Of a stretch of 48,477 nt of DNA, positions 1-9,857 are shown one piece after another. The DNA lies in the NCBI GenBank assembly GCA_014379355.1, contig JACMLX010000086.1:1-48477 (forward strand), in the 5' to 3' direction. The translations under genes were made by a program, and so were the position numbers. Positions within the stretch are counted from its first letter, which is position 1; the number at the start of each line of letters is the position of its first letter. Under the pieces are notes generated by a model. It was given only the letters and a program-made list of their open reading frames with translations, did not search any database and was not told the origin of the DNA. This DNA is from Gemmatimonadaceae bacterium. GTDB lineage: Bacteria > Gemmatimonadota > Gemmatimonadetes > Gemmatimonadales > Gemmatimonadaceae.

Positions 1-1963
1 CGACGGGCCGCTGCTGATCGTCGCGGGGGCCGGCACCGGGAAGACGCGCACACTCGTCCATCGTGTCGCCGCGCTCATCGAACGCGGCGTGCGCCCCGAG
101 CGGATTCTCCTGCTGACGTTCACACGTCGCGCGGCGGAGGAAATGCTGGCACGCGTGGAACGACTGACCGGGCAGCGAGGACATCGCATTCAGGGCGGCA
201 CCTTTCACGCCACCGCGCATCAGACGCTGCGGCAGTTCGGACAGCACGCCGGCATCGGTGACGGCTTCACGATTCTCGACCAGGCGGACGCTGAAGACCT
301 GATGCAACTCGCGCGTGCGTCACTCGGCTTCGGTGCGCGTGAACGACGGTTTCCGAAGAAGGAAACACTGCACGCGCTCTACAGCCGGCACATCAACACC
401 GACCGGACGGTCGAGGACCTGCTGCGCGACGGCTTTCCGCAGTACGTCGACGACCTGGCCGACATCGGGCGCACCTTCGCCGAGTATGTGGAGCGGAAGG
501 TGGCCCGCAACCTGGTCGACTACGACGACCTGCTGCTGTTCTGGGCCGCGATGCTCGAGGCAGAGCCGCTCGGCGAGATGATTCGATCACGCTGCGATCA
601 CGTGCTGGTGGACGAGTATCAGGACACCAACGTGCTGCAGTCGCGCATCCTGCGCGGGCTGTGCGCGTCCCACCGGAATGTGACCGTCGTCGGAGACGAT
701 GCGCAGAGCATCTATGCATTCCGCGGTGCGACGGTACGAAACATCCTCGATTTCCCTGCGCAGTTTCCCGGCACCACCATCGTCACGCTCGATCGGAACT
801 ATCGCAGCACGCAGCCCATCCTGGACACCGCTAACGCTGTGCTCGCGCAGGCTTCGGAGGGATATCGCAAGCAGTTGCGCAGCATCGACGATCGGCCCGG
901 CGAATTGCCGTGGCTCGTTCCCACGAGGGACGAGCAGGCGCAAACGATGTTCACCTGCGACCGCCTGCTGCAGCTGGTGGAGTCGGATGGCCTGCGGCTC
1001 GACCAGATCGCCGTGCTCGTTCGCGCAGGTTACATGAGCGCGGATCTCGAGATCGAACTCTCCGCACGACGCATTCCGTTCGAGAAGTGGGGTGGGATCA
1101 AGTTCCTCGAGGCCGCGCACGTGAAGGACATGCTGGCGTTCCTGCGCGTGGCCGAGAATCCGCGCGACGAAGTGAGCTGGTTCCGCCTGCTGCAGCTGAT
1201 GCCCGGCATCGGGGAGATCTCGGCACGTCGTGCCATCGCATCGTTGGAGGGCGCCGCGTGGCGCGTCGACGGCCTCGCGGCGTGGGATCCTCCACCGCGG
1301 GCCGTTGCCACGCACGCGGCTCTCATCACGCTGATGCAGCGTCTCAGTACCAGCAGCGGTGCAGATCCGGGCGCCGACATCGCGAACGTCCGCGGTGTCT
1401 ATGACGAGATCCTGCGCCACCGCTTCGACGACGCGGAAGTGCGGCTCAACGACCTCGTGCAGCTCGAGCACATCGCCAGCGGCTATCCGAATCGGGGCGC
1501 ATTCCTCAGTGCCCTGGCGCTCGAGCCGCCGTCGGCGACCTCGGATCTTGCACAGGGCAGCGAGAACGAGGACGACGACGCCCTCGTGATCAGCACCATC
1601 CACTCCGCCAAGGGCAAGGAGTGGGAGGCGGTGTTCGTGCTGTGGGCGGCCGACGGCTGGATTCCCTCGTCGCGCGCGATCAAGGATGCGCAGCAGGTGG
1701 AGGAGGAACGGCGCCTGTTCTACGTCGCGCTGACGCGTGCGAAGCGACACCTGCACGTGAGTTATCCGCTGTACGCATACGCGTCGCGCTGGAGCAGCGA
1801 CTTCGCCCTCGACCAGAAGTCGCGCTTCCTCGACGATCGCGTGCTCGCCACGATGCAGCGCACCCAGATCGCCGCGCCGCCTTCGCCCGAGCCACCACCA
1901 GCCGCGGCTCCCCCCACCTCCACCCTCGACGTCCGCGCGGCGCTTCGCTCACGGTTCAGCTGA
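1..1963 (+). CDS. UvrD/Rep/PcrA-type ATP-dependent DNA helicase (5' partial)
   Basis: Superfamily 1A helicase expected to unwind DNA 3'-5' in repair or replication restart. The reading frame is open from base 2, so the true start lies outside the window. Visible motifs in order: Walker A AGAGTGKT (residues 8-15 of the visible part), motif Ia LLTFTRRAAEEM, Walker B VDEYQDTN (near nt 610), motif III GDDAQSIYAFRGA, motif IV LDRNYRSTQPIL, motif V STIHSAKGKEWEAVF and motif VI EERRLFYVALTRAKRHL. About 653 residues are visible; the protein ends soon after motif VI with a short Pro/Ala-rich tail, so it lacks the long C-terminal region of UvrD/PcrA. The Q motif would lie upstream. The family is certain; which paralogue (UvrD, PcrA, Rep or an UvrD-like protein) cannot be settled here. 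The next gene downstream is convergent and element A lies between them. Confidence 0.93.
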   Translation, partial: DGPLLIVAGAGTGKTRTLVHRVAALIERGVRPERILLLTFTRRAAEEMLARVERLTGQRGHRIQGGTFHATAHQTLRQFGQHAGIGDGFTILDQADAEDLMQLARASLGFGARERRFPKKETLHALYSRHINTDRTVEDLLRDGFPQYVDDLADIGRTFAEYVERKVARNLVDYDDLLLFWAAMLEAEPLGEMIRSRCDHVLVDEYQDTNVLQSRILRGLCASHRNVTVVGDDAQSIYAFRGATVRNILDFPAQFPGTTIVTLDRNYRSTQPILDTANAVLAQASEGYRKQLRSIDDRPGELPWLVPTRDEQAQTMFTCDRLLQLVESDGLRLDQIAVLVRAGYMSADLEIELSARRIPFEKWGGIKFLEAAHVKDMLAFLRVAENPRDEVSWFRLLQLMPGIGEISARRAIASLEGAAWRVDGLAAWDPPPRAVATHAALITLMQRLSTSSGADPGADIANVRGVYDEILRHRFDDAEVRLNDLVQLEHIASGYPNRGAFLSALALEPPSATSDLAQGSENEDDDALVISTIHSAKGKEWEAVFVLWAADGWIPSSRAIKDAQQVEEERRLFYVALTRAKRHLHVSYPLYAYASRWSSDFALDQKSRFLDDRVLATMQRTQIAAPPSPEPPPAAAPPTSTLDVRAALRSRFS

Positions 1964-2026
1964 TTCCACGCAGTGCGAAACAACAACTACGCAACGCAAG
2001 CGCGCTTCAAGCCTTTGTGACGCTCG

Positions 2027-2312
2027 GAAAAGCAACTGCTCAACGCAGGCGCGCTGCGCGCGCCGCAAAGGCACCTGCGGCGCCTCGCAAAACCGCAGAG
2101 TCGTGCGCTGCACCTGACAATGGTGCGCAGTCATCATCATTTTGTTGGAACTGCGCTCGACGATCAATGCCACGCGCGCAGACAACACAAAAGGTACATG
2201 TGTATCGCCCGAACGGCTGGTCACCGCACCACGCACTCCGCGCCGTCTGGCGAGACGCCGCAGGCGTCTTTGCGGCGCGCGCAGCGCGCTTGCGTTGAAG
2301 CAGTTGCGGTTC
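2027..2312. repeat. Intergenic palindromic element A (~259 bp core, long inverted repeats)
   Basis: The left arm at 2027-2087 and the right arm at 2251-2312 are imperfect inverted repeats of about 60 bp; by eye about 50 positions match, including an unbroken GCGCGCTGCGCGCGCCGCAAAG. The core runs from TCAACGCAG (2040) to the complementary TGCGTTGA (2298). The arms extend outward with GCAACTGC/GCAGTTGC. A further direct copy of CAACGCAAGCGCGCT lies just outside at 1992-2006. The ~160 bp between the arms contains GTTGGAACTGCGCTC (2144-2158), whose reverse complement occurs in element E. It fills most of the 388 bp gap between two convergent genes. It has the same termini as the elements at 17159 and 26580. 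No coding potential is apparent. Confidence 0.8.
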
Positions 2313-2351
2313 GCGGTGAGTCTTGCTCTCGTGCTGAGAATCGAAGGAAGC

Positions 2352-3464
2352 TCATCGCACTGTCGCCGGAACCGAATCTCCGAGGAACTTTCGGACGGAG
2401 GCGTAGGGAGTTTTCGGTTCGGCGCGCGCCAGCTTGAGCAGCTTCGCGATCGTGGTGCGGATGTCGCTGTTGTTCTGCGCATACACCCGCTCGAACAGAT
2501 CCAGGTCCGTCAGGTAGATCCGGCGCGCCATCACGGCGGCGGTGTTCAGTCGGACGCGCGTCAGGGCGCTCGAGTCGATCGTCGTCAACTGCGGCGCAAG
2601 GACGGCGCGCAAACGCTGTCGCGCCTGTGCGAACACGGTATCGCGCGCCGTCAGTCGTGCCGCGCGATCACCGGGATGCGACTTGAACGCGGAATCGACC
2701 GATGCGTAGAGCGCCGACCAGAACGTGCCCAGCACGCGTTCGTCGGCCCATCGTCGCGCGACAACATCGGCCGCGCGCGTCTGCCCTCGCGCGCGAAAGA
2801 ACCGCTCGGCACCACGCGATCCCACGAAGTTCGCCACGCTTTCGTTGAAGACGGCCTGACCCGGCGCGTAGTACGTCGTGTGCACCAGTTCGTGGATCAC
2901 CGTGCTCGCCAACTCCAGTGTATCCAGCGCCAGCGTCGTCGGGAGCAGCGGATCGTTGAACCATCCGAGTGTGCTGAAGGCCGCTGCCGGACGCAGAACG
3001 GCATCGAAGCCGGCGGCATCCACGGCCTTCGCTTCACGTCGCCCGGCCGCGAAGTCGAAGAATCCCTTGTATGGCACCCGACCCACGACGGGAAACCACC
3101 AGGTGCGGAACGCGAGTGAGTCGCGATACGCGGCGCTCAGCACCAGCACCAGCGTGTCCCGATCGAGGCGCGAAAACGTCGTGAATTCCTGCTGTGCGGT
3201 CAGGCCGAGCGAGTCGATCGCAAATCGCCGCGCATCGAGCACCAGCTGCAGCTTCGCGCGCAGCCGTGGCTCCGTCGCGGTGTCGGCCAGCAGCGTCGCG
3301 ATCGGCTGTCGGCGCGCCAGGATCTTCGCCTCCTCGAACGCCGCCCGCGCCAGGTACCGGCCGATCGGCACCAGGGTCAGGAACAGCGCGGCGAGCGCCA
3401 CCACTGCCAGAAGCGATCGCCGCAGCCACACGAACACTCGGCGTCGCGTTATCTGGTCAGCCAT
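2352..3464 (-). CDS. Predicted aminopeptidase, PF10023-like zinc metalloprotease
   Basis: A 370-residue protein with an N-terminal basic stretch and a transmembrane segment or uncleaved signal (about residues 14-32), suggesting the catalytic part faces the periplasm. The zinc motif HELVH is at residues 191-195, followed by FNESVANFVG (about 207-216), which supplies the third zinc ligand region. The segments VGRVPYKGFFD and STLGWFNDPLL are also typical of the bacterial 'predicted aminopeptidase' family. Length is normal for that family. It lies 46 bp downstream of the M30-like protease gene on the same strand, so the two are probably co-transcribed and may act together in extracytoplasmic protein or peptide breakdown; that pairing is inference. 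Substrate specificity is not visible. Confidence 0.85.
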   Translation of the reverse strand: MADQITRRRVFVWLRRSLLAVVALAALFLTLVPIGRYLARAAFEEAKILARRQPIATLLADTATEPRLRAKLQLVLDARRFAIDSLGLTAQQEFTTFSRLDRDTLVLVLSAAYRDSLAFRTWWFPVVGRVPYKGFFDFAAGRREAKAVDAAGFDAVLRPAAAFSTLGWFNDPLLPTTLALDTLELASTVIHELVHTTYYAPGQAVFNESVANFVGSRGAERFFRARGQTRAADVVARRWADERVLGTFWSALYASVDSAFKSHPGDRAARLTARDTVFAQARQRLRAVLAPQLTTIDSSALTRVRLNTAAVMARRIYLTDLDLFERVYAQNNSDIRTTIAKLLKLARAEPKTPYASVRKFLGDSVPATVR

Positions 3465-3510
3465 GTGCCGTGCGGCACTGCACCGACCGGCGCGTCACGA
3501 GACGCGACGA

Positions 3511-5274
3511 TCAGATCGGCGGCAGTCGGACAACGGTGACCTGCGCCTTGAGCGCACTCCTGAACGTTCCGGTGGGCGGCTTGAGGGACATTCCGGCCTG
3601 CGCGGTGGTCGACGTGAACTGGAACAGGTCCAGCGAACCGGGTTTCATCTGATACGTGGCGGCGACCGATGCCGGCGTCAGGTCACTCGCCGTGGAGAGG
3701 TCGTTCACATCGAGTGGATAGGCCGTCGGATACGACGCCGAGGCGATCGAGTTCAGTCGCGCGTAGATGGCGCGCAGGTTGCGGCTCGTGAATTGGTAAC
3801 GTGACGCGATCTGCCCTGTCGTCGCGCCCGGGAAATCATCCAGCAGCACCGCCGTCAGGTAGTCTGCGAACAGCGTCTGGAAGTTCTCGCCGGCGGCGGC
3901 TTCGATGTTGGCAGTACCGGAGTTCCGTGTCTGCACCAGCTGCCTCAGCTTCGACTCACCCTTCTGGTCGACCAGCCACCGCAGGAACAACCAGGCCACG
4001 CCGCGTTCCTCGATCGTGCCGAAGCCGGTCGGCGATGTGAGTGAATAATCCTGTCGGGCCGAAAAGAAATCGTACGCGTTGCCGAAATTCGGCGGCAGGA
4101 AACCCTGTGCGGAATCGGGGAAGATCTGCGCGGTGCTCGCGCGACCGGGCGACGCCGGACACGGCGGCAGATTCGGGCACGGCCAGTGCGATTCGTACAA
4201 CTTGCCGCCCAGCTCTTCGGCCATGTGGCTCAGGCCTTCATTGAGCCAGATGGCCTCCGTACCCGCGCTCCGGACCAGCACATGCTGGTTGTAGGAGATC
4301 ATGTGCTGCAGTTCGTGAATGAACGTGGCCGGCGCGCTGTTGCGCACCACGGCGGTGCTCAGGAGCGTGCAGCTCGGACCACCGGCAGGTTCACCAGGCA
4401 CCGACGAGTAGAAGATTTCGGCACGGTTGCCGTTCGTGCTGCCGGACAGGTCGGCGCCGTTGAAGAAGCCGGCAACATACGAACCGCAGGAGCCTGTGCT
4501 GAGCGTCAGTCGATTCACGATCGGCGTGAACAACACATACGTCTTGCCGTTTGCATCGATGTCCGACGTCGTGCCGAACGCGGCGGTGTCGATCGGGAAG
4601 AGATCGGTGTCGAACTGCCTTCCGAATGCCGCGTATTCGGCATCCGTGAATGTGTTCGTCGTGGGTGCGCCGTTGTCCACGTACAGCAGAACGTTTGTGC
4701 CCGTGTACAACAACCGCGCCGTGACGGTGGTGTACGTGCTGCCCGTGAGCGACGACAACACCTTGAAGTCGCGATTTTCCGGCTGCGCCTGTGCGGCCTG
4801 GACCTGCAGGCTCACCGGCGGCCGCATCTTGAGCTGCTGTTGATACGCGATCGCCCGCGGAGCCTCCGCACGTTCGATCTGCCGGAGGCGAAGGTGAAAT
4901 GCTTCCGCGACGCTGAGACTGGCGGTCGGCTGCGCCGCGATGGGCGACACGCGCGCCGTGAGCGTTCCAAGGCCGCCGATCGCAAACGGGTAACTCGGGA
5001 CGGACGCGCGACTCGTCCCGACCGCAAAATCCGAGTCCGCGGCGTACTGCGGTATCACCGCGTATCGCCCCGGATTCACGAACTTCACCCCGCCGCTCCC
5101 CGTCACCGTCGACGCACCGAAGACGTCGAGCGTGACGGCCGTGACACTCGCATTGACCGGCGGCGGATCCACCGTGCCATTGCTGTCCGAGCAGGCCGCC
5201 AGTGCCCCGCACGCGGCCAGAATTCCACCCCGGGCAACGTTTTGCCACGAGCCGCACAAACTGTTTCGTATCAT
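3511..5274 (-). CDS. Secreted M30 (hyicolysin)-like zinc metallopeptidase, lipoprotein
   Basis: 587 residues if translation begins at the ATG at 5274. That start precedes a lipoprotein signal (GILAACGALAAC, lipobox Cys near residue 28). The frame stays open far upstream over the antisense of dnaE, but that stretch has no signal peptide and is not credible as coding. The zinc site HELQH is at residues 320-324, followed by WLNEGLSHMAEE about 30 residues later. This HExxH plus WLNEGLSH arrangement matches peptidase family M30 (hyicolysin). The N-terminal half contains a beta-rich region with an IgG-like feel but no domain I can name. The gene is divergent from dnaE (72 bp apart) and upstream of the aminopeptidase gene. 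It probably acts on proteins at the cell surface or in the periplasm. Confidence 0.82.
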   Translation of the reverse strand: MIRNSLCGSWQNVARGGILAACGALAACSDSNGTVDPPPVNASVTAVTLDVFGASTVTGSGGVKFVNPGRYAVIPQYAADSDFAVGTSRASVPSYPFAIGGLGTLTARVSPIAAQPTASLSVAEAFHLRLRQIERAEAPRAIAYQQQLKMRPPVSLQVQAAQAQPENRDFKVLSSLTGSTYTTVTARLLYTGTNVLLYVDNGAPTTNTFTDAEYAAFGRQFDTDLFPIDTAAFGTTSDIDANGKTYVLFTPIVNRLTLSTGSCGSYVAGFFNGADLSGSTNGNRAEIFYSSVPGEPAGGPSCTLLSTAVVRNSAPATFIHELQHMISYNQHVLVRSAGTEAIWLNEGLSHMAEELGGKLYESHWPCPNLPPCPASPGRASTAQIFPDSAQGFLPPNFGNAYDFFSARQDYSLTSPTGFGTIEERGVAWLFLRWLVDQKGESKLRQLVQTRNSGTANIEAAAGENFQTLFADYLTAVLLDDFPGATTGQIASRYQFTSRNLRAIYARLNSIASASYPTAYPLDVNDLSTASDLTPASVAATYQMKPGSLDLFQFTSTTAQAGMSLKPPTGTFRSALKAQVTVVRLPPI

Positions 5275-5346
5275 GAACTTACGCTCGGGATGAAGTCGAG
5301 CCGACACGCCGCTGCGCCTGTCGTGCTCAGTTAGATTACCGGACTT

Positions 5347-8300
5347 ATGTCTTTCGTGCACCTGCATTGTCACTCCGAGTACTCGCTGCTCGATGGCGCC
5401 AACCGGCTCGATGACCTCATCCGCCGCGCCCAGGAACTCGAGCAGCCCGCGCTCGCGATCACTGATCACGGCAACATGCACGCCGCGTGGGAGTTTCAGG
5501 AGAAGACACGGAAAGCGGGTCTCCGCCCTATTCTCGGCATGGAAGCCTACGTCGCCACCGGTGACAGACGACTGAAGGCCCGTCCGGGTCCCGGACTGCG
5601 GCCGTACTACCACCTCGTGCTGCTGGCCCGCGACCGGGTCGGCTACCAGAATCTCATCAAGCTGTCCTCCCTCGGGTACACCGAAGGCTTCTATACGCGC
5701 CCCCGTGTCGATCGGGAGCTGCTCGCGAAGTATTCCGAGGGACTGGTGGTGAGTTCCGCCTGCCTGGCCGGCGAGGTCGCCACCCATCTCCAGCACAATC
5801 GCCTCGACGAGGCGCGCGCCGTCGCCGCCTGGTACGCAGAGGTGTTCAAGGACCGCTACTACCTCGAGGTGCAGGCCCACGATTCCGGCGGGCAGGCACG
5901 GCTCAATGAACAGATCTTCACGCTCGGCACCGAGATGGGCCTGCCCGTCATCGCCACCAATGACGCGCATTTCCTCACCATCGATTCGCACGACGCACAC
6001 GACGTGCTGCTCTGCATCGGCCTCGGTAAGGACCGGAACGACACCAACCGGATGCACTATGACGGGGGACTGTACTTCAAGTCCGCCGATGAAATGCGCG
6101 CCAGGTTTCCCGACCGGCCCGACGTTCTCGAGAATACCCTCAAGATCGCCGAGGAAACCGACGTCCAGTTCAAGAAGCAGTATTTCGTGCCGGCGTTCCC
6201 CCTGCCCGAGGGTGTGACGAGCGAGAACGACCTGCTGGTGCAACTCGCCGAGGCGGGCGCCAGGGAACGGTACGGCGACCCGTTCCCGCAGGAAGTGCAG
6301 GAACGATTGACGTATGAACTGGACGTGATCACGCGTACCGGGTACGCCGGCTACTTCCTGATCACGTGGGATTTCATCAAGGCCGCCCGAGATCGTGGCA
6401 TTCCCGTCGGGCCGGGCCGCGGGTCCGCCGCCGGGTCGCTCGTCGCGTATGCGCTGAAGATCACGAACGTCTGCCCACTCAAGTTCGACCTGCTGTTCGA
6501 GCGCTTCCTCAATCCCGAACGCATCTCGATGCCGGACGTGGACGTCGACTTCTGCTTCGAACGTCGCGGTGAAGTGATCGAGTACGTGCGACAGAAGTAC
6601 GGCAAGGAAAGCGTCGGGCAGATCGTGACGTTCGGGACGATGAAGAGCCGCGCCGCCGTCAAGGACGTCGGTCGCGTGCTCGGCTTCACGCCGGGAGAAA
6701 CCGACGCGCTCGCGAAACTCATCCCGAACGCGCCCAACAACTCGCTCACCGTCAAGGAAGCGATCAAGGCTGTGCCGGAAGTGAAGGCGCGGTACGAGAA
6801 CGAGGAGCGCTATCGTCAGCTGCTCGACTACGCATCGGCGCTTGAAGGATTGTCGCGCCACACGGGCGTGCACGCCGCGGGCGTCGTGATCGCGCCGGGT
6901 CCGCTCGACAACTACGTGCCGATCTGCACCCAGTCATCGAAGGGTGCCGGCTCGGGCGACGACGAGTCGGTCGTGGTGACGCAGTACGACATGAACAGCC
7001 TCGAGAAGGCTGGCATGCTGAAGATGGACTTCCTCGGCCTGACGACGCTCACCGTCGTGACCGATGCCGTGAAGAACATCTTCGCCCGCACCGGCGTGCA
7101 GATCGACCTCGACACCCTCGCGCTCGACGACGAGGCGACGTATCGCATGCTGCGCGCCGGTCGTACGGCCGGCGTGTTCCAGTTCGAGTCGCCGCTCGCG
7201 ACGGACGTGCTGCGCAGCATGCGGTGCGACCGCTTCGACGACCTCGTCGCCTCGAACGCACTGCTGCGTCCCGGCCCGCTCGATGCCGGCATGCACAAGG
7301 TCTACATCCGTCGGAAGAAGGGTGAGGAGCCGGTGTCGTATGCGCTCCCCGAGCTCGAGACGATCCTCTCCTCGACCTACGGCGTCATCACGTATCAGGA
7401 ACAGGTGATGCGTATCGCGCAGGTGCTGGCTGGTATCTCGCTCGCCGAAGCCGACGTGCTGCGCAAGGCGGTGGGCAAGAAGGATTCGGTACTGATCGGG
7501 CTCGAGCTCGGAAAGTTCGAGACGAAGGCCGTGTCGCGTGGCCACGATCCGAAGATCATCAAGGAGATCGCGGCGCAGATCGAGACGTTCGGCCGCTATG
7601 GATTCAACAAGAGTCACAGCGTCGCGTATTCGATCGTCGCCTATCACACCGCCTGGCTCAAGGCGCACTACCCGGCGGAGTTTCTCGCGGCGTTGCTCTC
7701 CTCGCAGATCGGTGACACGGAAAGTGTCATCAAGTACATCGCCGAGGCGCGCGAAATGGGGATCGAGATCCTGCCGCCGGACGTGAACGAGTCGAACTTC
7801 AAGTTCACCGTCATCGGCGACAAGCGGATCCGCTTCGGCCTCGGTGCCGTGCGCAACGTGGGCCGCGCGGCGATCGACTCGATCCTGCTCGGTCGCGGCA
7901 CGACACCGTTCACCTCGCTCTTCGAATTCTGCGAACGTGTGGACCTTCGGCTGTGCAACCGCCGCGTCTTCGAGGCCCTGATCCAGAGTGGAGCGCTGGA
8001 CGCGCTGGGTGGCCATCGCGCCCAGATGATCGCGGCACTCGACGCCGCGATCAGCGAAGCCGGCCTCAAGCAGGAGGAAGCGACCATTGGGCAGGGCTCG
8101 CTGTTCGGCGATCTCGGCCCGGCGGCCCCGACAGTGAACGGTCAGTCAAAACATGGCCCCACGCTGCCCAATACTCCCGTCTGGTCCGACTCGGAGCGCC
8201 TGTCGCAGGAGAAGGCGATCCTCGGCTTCTACATCTCCGGCCACCCCCTCGAACCGTTCCGCACCGAGTGTGAATTGTTCGCGACGCACACCGTGGCGCA

Positions 8301-8838
8301 GCTGCAGGGCTGGACGCCGGATCGCATGGCTTTGGGCGTCGTCATCACGACAGTAAAGAGACAGATTAGCAAAGGCTCACAAAAGGAATATGCGCGATTG
8401 ACGGTCGAGGACTTCTCAGGGTCTGCCGAGGTCCTAGTATTCCCCGAGGCCTGGTCGGTGCTGGCCGACCGGATCCGGACCGATGTGCCGATCCTGCTGA
8501 AGGGCGGGTACGGGCGCCGGGATCAGGACAATGAGAAGCCCACGTTCTTTGTCGATGATGTGATCCCGCTGGCCGAACGCCGGACCAATGGCGCGGTCAT
8601 CGTGTCTTTGCAACTGGAGTCGAGTGCTGCGCTGTCTCCCGCCGTGATGGGTGACATCCGGGCCGTGGCGGAGAGCCATCCCGGAACGGCACCACTGGAA
8701 GTGTTCTGGATTGACGGGCAGGGCGCGCCGTCGCGCTTCCGTTCACGTACGCTGACCATGGCGGCCGATGGGGCCGCTTTGACCGACTTGCGCGCCTTGC
8801 TGGGTCACGAGCGAGTACGGCTCGTGCGCGGCAATTGA
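5347..8838 (+). CDS. dnaE: DNA polymerase III subunit alpha
   Basis: The replicative polymerase catalytic subunit, 1163 residues, the usual length of DnaE1. It opens with the PHP domain (HLHCHSEYSLLDGAN, residues 5-19). The catalytic palm carries GPGRGSAAGSL and the metal-binding aspartates in PDVDVDFC (around residues 397-403). Further family blocks are HAAGVVIAPGPL, KMDFLGLTTL and the fingers/helix-hairpin-helix region GFNKSHSVAYS. A C-terminal OB fold begins near VVITTVKRQISKG. There is no clear Shine-Dalgarno before the ATG; a TAGATT at 5332-5337 could be a -10 element for a nearly leaderless message, which is speculative. accA starts 22 bp downstream, the same dnaE-accA order seen in many proteobacteria, and the four genes to 12724 are probably one operon. 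Confidence 0.98.
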   Translation: MSFVHLHCHSEYSLLDGANRLDDLIRRAQELEQPALAITDHGNMHAAWEFQEKTRKAGLRPILGMEAYVATGDRRLKARPGPGLRPYYHLVLLARDRVGYQNLIKLSSLGYTEGFYTRPRVDRELLAKYSEGLVVSSACLAGEVATHLQHNRLDEARAVAAWYAEVFKDRYYLEVQAHDSGGQARLNEQIFTLGTEMGLPVIATNDAHFLTIDSHDAHDVLLCIGLGKDRNDTNRMHYDGGLYFKSADEMRARFPDRPDVLENTLKIAEETDVQFKKQYFVPAFPLPEGVTSENDLLVQLAEAGARERYGDPFPQEVQERLTYELDVITRTGYAGYFLITWDFIKAARDRGIPVGPGRGSAAGSLVAYALKITNVCPLKFDLLFERFLNPERISMPDVDVDFCFERRGEVIEYVRQKYGKESVGQIVTFGTMKSRAAVKDVGRVLGFTPGETDALAKLIPNAPNNSLTVKEAIKAVPEVKARYENEERYRQLLDYASALEGLSRHTGVHAAGVVIAPGPLDNYVPICTQSSKGAGSGDDESVVVTQYDMNSLEKAGMLKMDFLGLTTLTVVTDAVKNIFARTGVQIDLDTLALDDEATYRMLRAGRTAGVFQFESPLATDVLRSMRCDRFDDLVASNALLRPGPLDAGMHKVYIRRKKGEEPVSYALPELETILSSTYGVITYQEQVMRIAQVLAGISLAEADVLRKAVGKKDSVLIGLELGKFETKAVSRGHDPKIIKEIAAQIETFGRYGFNKSHSVAYSIVAYHTAWLKAHYPAEFLAALLSSQIGDTESVIKYIAEAREMGIEILPPDVNESNFKFTVIGDKRIRFGLGAVRNVGRAAIDSILLGRGTTPFTSLFEFCERVDLRLCNRRVFEALIQSGALDALGGHRAQMIAALDAAISEAGLKQEEATIGQGSLFGDLGPAAPTVNGQSKHGPTLPNTPVWSDSERLSQEKAILGFYISGHPLEPFRTECELFATHTVAQLQGWTPDRMALGVVITTVKRQISKGSQKEYARLTVEDFSGSAEVLVFPEAWSVLADRIRTDVPILLKGGYGRRDQDNEKPTFFVDDVIPLAERRTNGAVIVSLQLESSAALSPAVMGDIRAVAESHPGTAPLEVFWIDGQGAPSRFRSRTLTMAADGAALTDLRALLGHERVRLVRGN

Positions 8839-8860
8839 GCGCGCTGAGGAGAGAAGCACC

Positions 8861-9829
8861 ATGGCAACTGCTGCAGCGCTCGAGTTCGAAAAACCCATCG
8901 CCGAACTCGAGCAGCGGATCGACGACCTCAAGCGCCTGGCTGGTGATGCCTCGTTCGGGGTTGCGCTGGAAATCGAGCCGCTCGAGAAGCGCCTCACTGA
9001 ACTTCGCCGCGAGATCTACAAGCAACTGACGCCGCTGCAGCGCGTGGAGGTTGCGCGCTTCAAGATGCGGCCGTTCACGCTCGACTACATCGAACGGATC
9101 TTCACCGACTTCATCGAGCTGCACGGAGATCGTGCGTTCCGCGAGGACGCCGCCATCGTCGGCGGCTGGGCACGTCTCGAAGGTGAGACGGTGATGATCA
9201 TCGGGCATCAGCGCGGCCGCGATACGAAGGACAACCTGAAGCGCAACTTCGCGATGCCGCACCCCGAGGGGTATCGCAAGGCGCTGCGCCTGATGAAGCT
9301 GGCCGAGAAGTTCCAGGTGCCCGTGCTCACATTCATCGATACGCCTGGCGCATGGCCTGGTCTTGGCGCCGAGGAACGCGGTCAGAGTGAAGCCATCGCC
9401 CGCAACATCTTCGAGATGAGCCAGCTGTCCACGCCCATCATCGCCACGGTCATCGGCGAAGGCGGGTCCGGTGGGGCACTCGCACTCGGCGTCGCCGATC
9501 GTGTGCTGATGCTCGAGAACGCCGTCTATTCCGTGATTTCCGTCGAGGGGTGCGCCGCGATCCTCTGGAAGGACAACAAGTCGGTGGACGCGAAGGAACG
9601 CGCGGCCAAGGCGCTGCGCATCACCGCCCCCGACTTGCTCGACCTCAAGGTCATCGACGAGATCGTGCCGGAACCGGAAGGCGGCGCGCACACCAATCAC
9701 GAAGCCGCCGCCGCCACGCTCAAGACCACGCTCGTGCGCCTGCTCGACGATCTTCGCGGCCTGCGCCCGGAGAAACTCGTGCGCCGGCGTCGCGAGAAGT
9801 TCCTGCGCATGGGCCAGTACATCGGTTGA
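8861..9829 (+). CDS. accA: Acetyl-CoA carboxylase carboxyltransferase subunit alpha
   Basis: The alpha half of the carboxyltransferase that moves the carboxyl group from biotin-BCCP to acetyl-CoA, giving malonyl-CoA for fatty acid synthesis. At 322 residues it is full length. It has the N-terminal helical region (FEKPIAELEQRIDDL) and the crotonase-fold core with the oxyanion-hole glycines GEGGSGGALALG, preceded by FIDTPGAWPGLGAEERGQ. A good Shine-Dalgarno (GAGGAG, about 9 nt before the ATG) supports the start. It follows dnaE by 22 bp and precedes the RicT/PSP1 gene by 28 bp. accD is not in the window. Confidence 0.97.
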   Translation: MATAAALEFEKPIAELEQRIDDLKRLAGDASFGVALEIEPLEKRLTELRREIYKQLTPLQRVEVARFKMRPFTLDYIERIFTDFIELHGDRAFREDAAIVGGWARLEGETVMIIGHQRGRDTKDNLKRNFAMPHPEGYRKALRLMKLAEKFQVPVLTFIDTPGAWPGLGAEERGQSEAIARNIFEMSQLSTPIIATVIGEGGSGGALALGVADRVLMLENAVYSVISVEGCAAILWKDNKSVDAKERAAKALRITAPDLLDLKVIDEIVPEPEGGAHTNHEAAAATLKTTLVRLLDDLRGLRPEKLVRRRREKFLRMGQYIG

Positions 9830-9857
9830 CCGATTCCGCATTGACGCACCACACCTG

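Noticed and set aside
587-1756. 389-codon open frame on the minus strand
   Set aside because: It lies antisense to the helicase motifs; such frames are expected in GC-rich genes and it has no recognisable domain.
2142-3119. 325-codon plus-strand frame beginning in element A
   Set aside because: It is antisense to the aminopeptidase, whose HELVH motif is clear.
5275-6873. Long minus-strand extension of the M30 peptidase frame over dnaE
   Set aside because: It is antisense to the conserved PHP and polymerase domains of dnaE, has no family similarity and would bury the lipoprotein signal.
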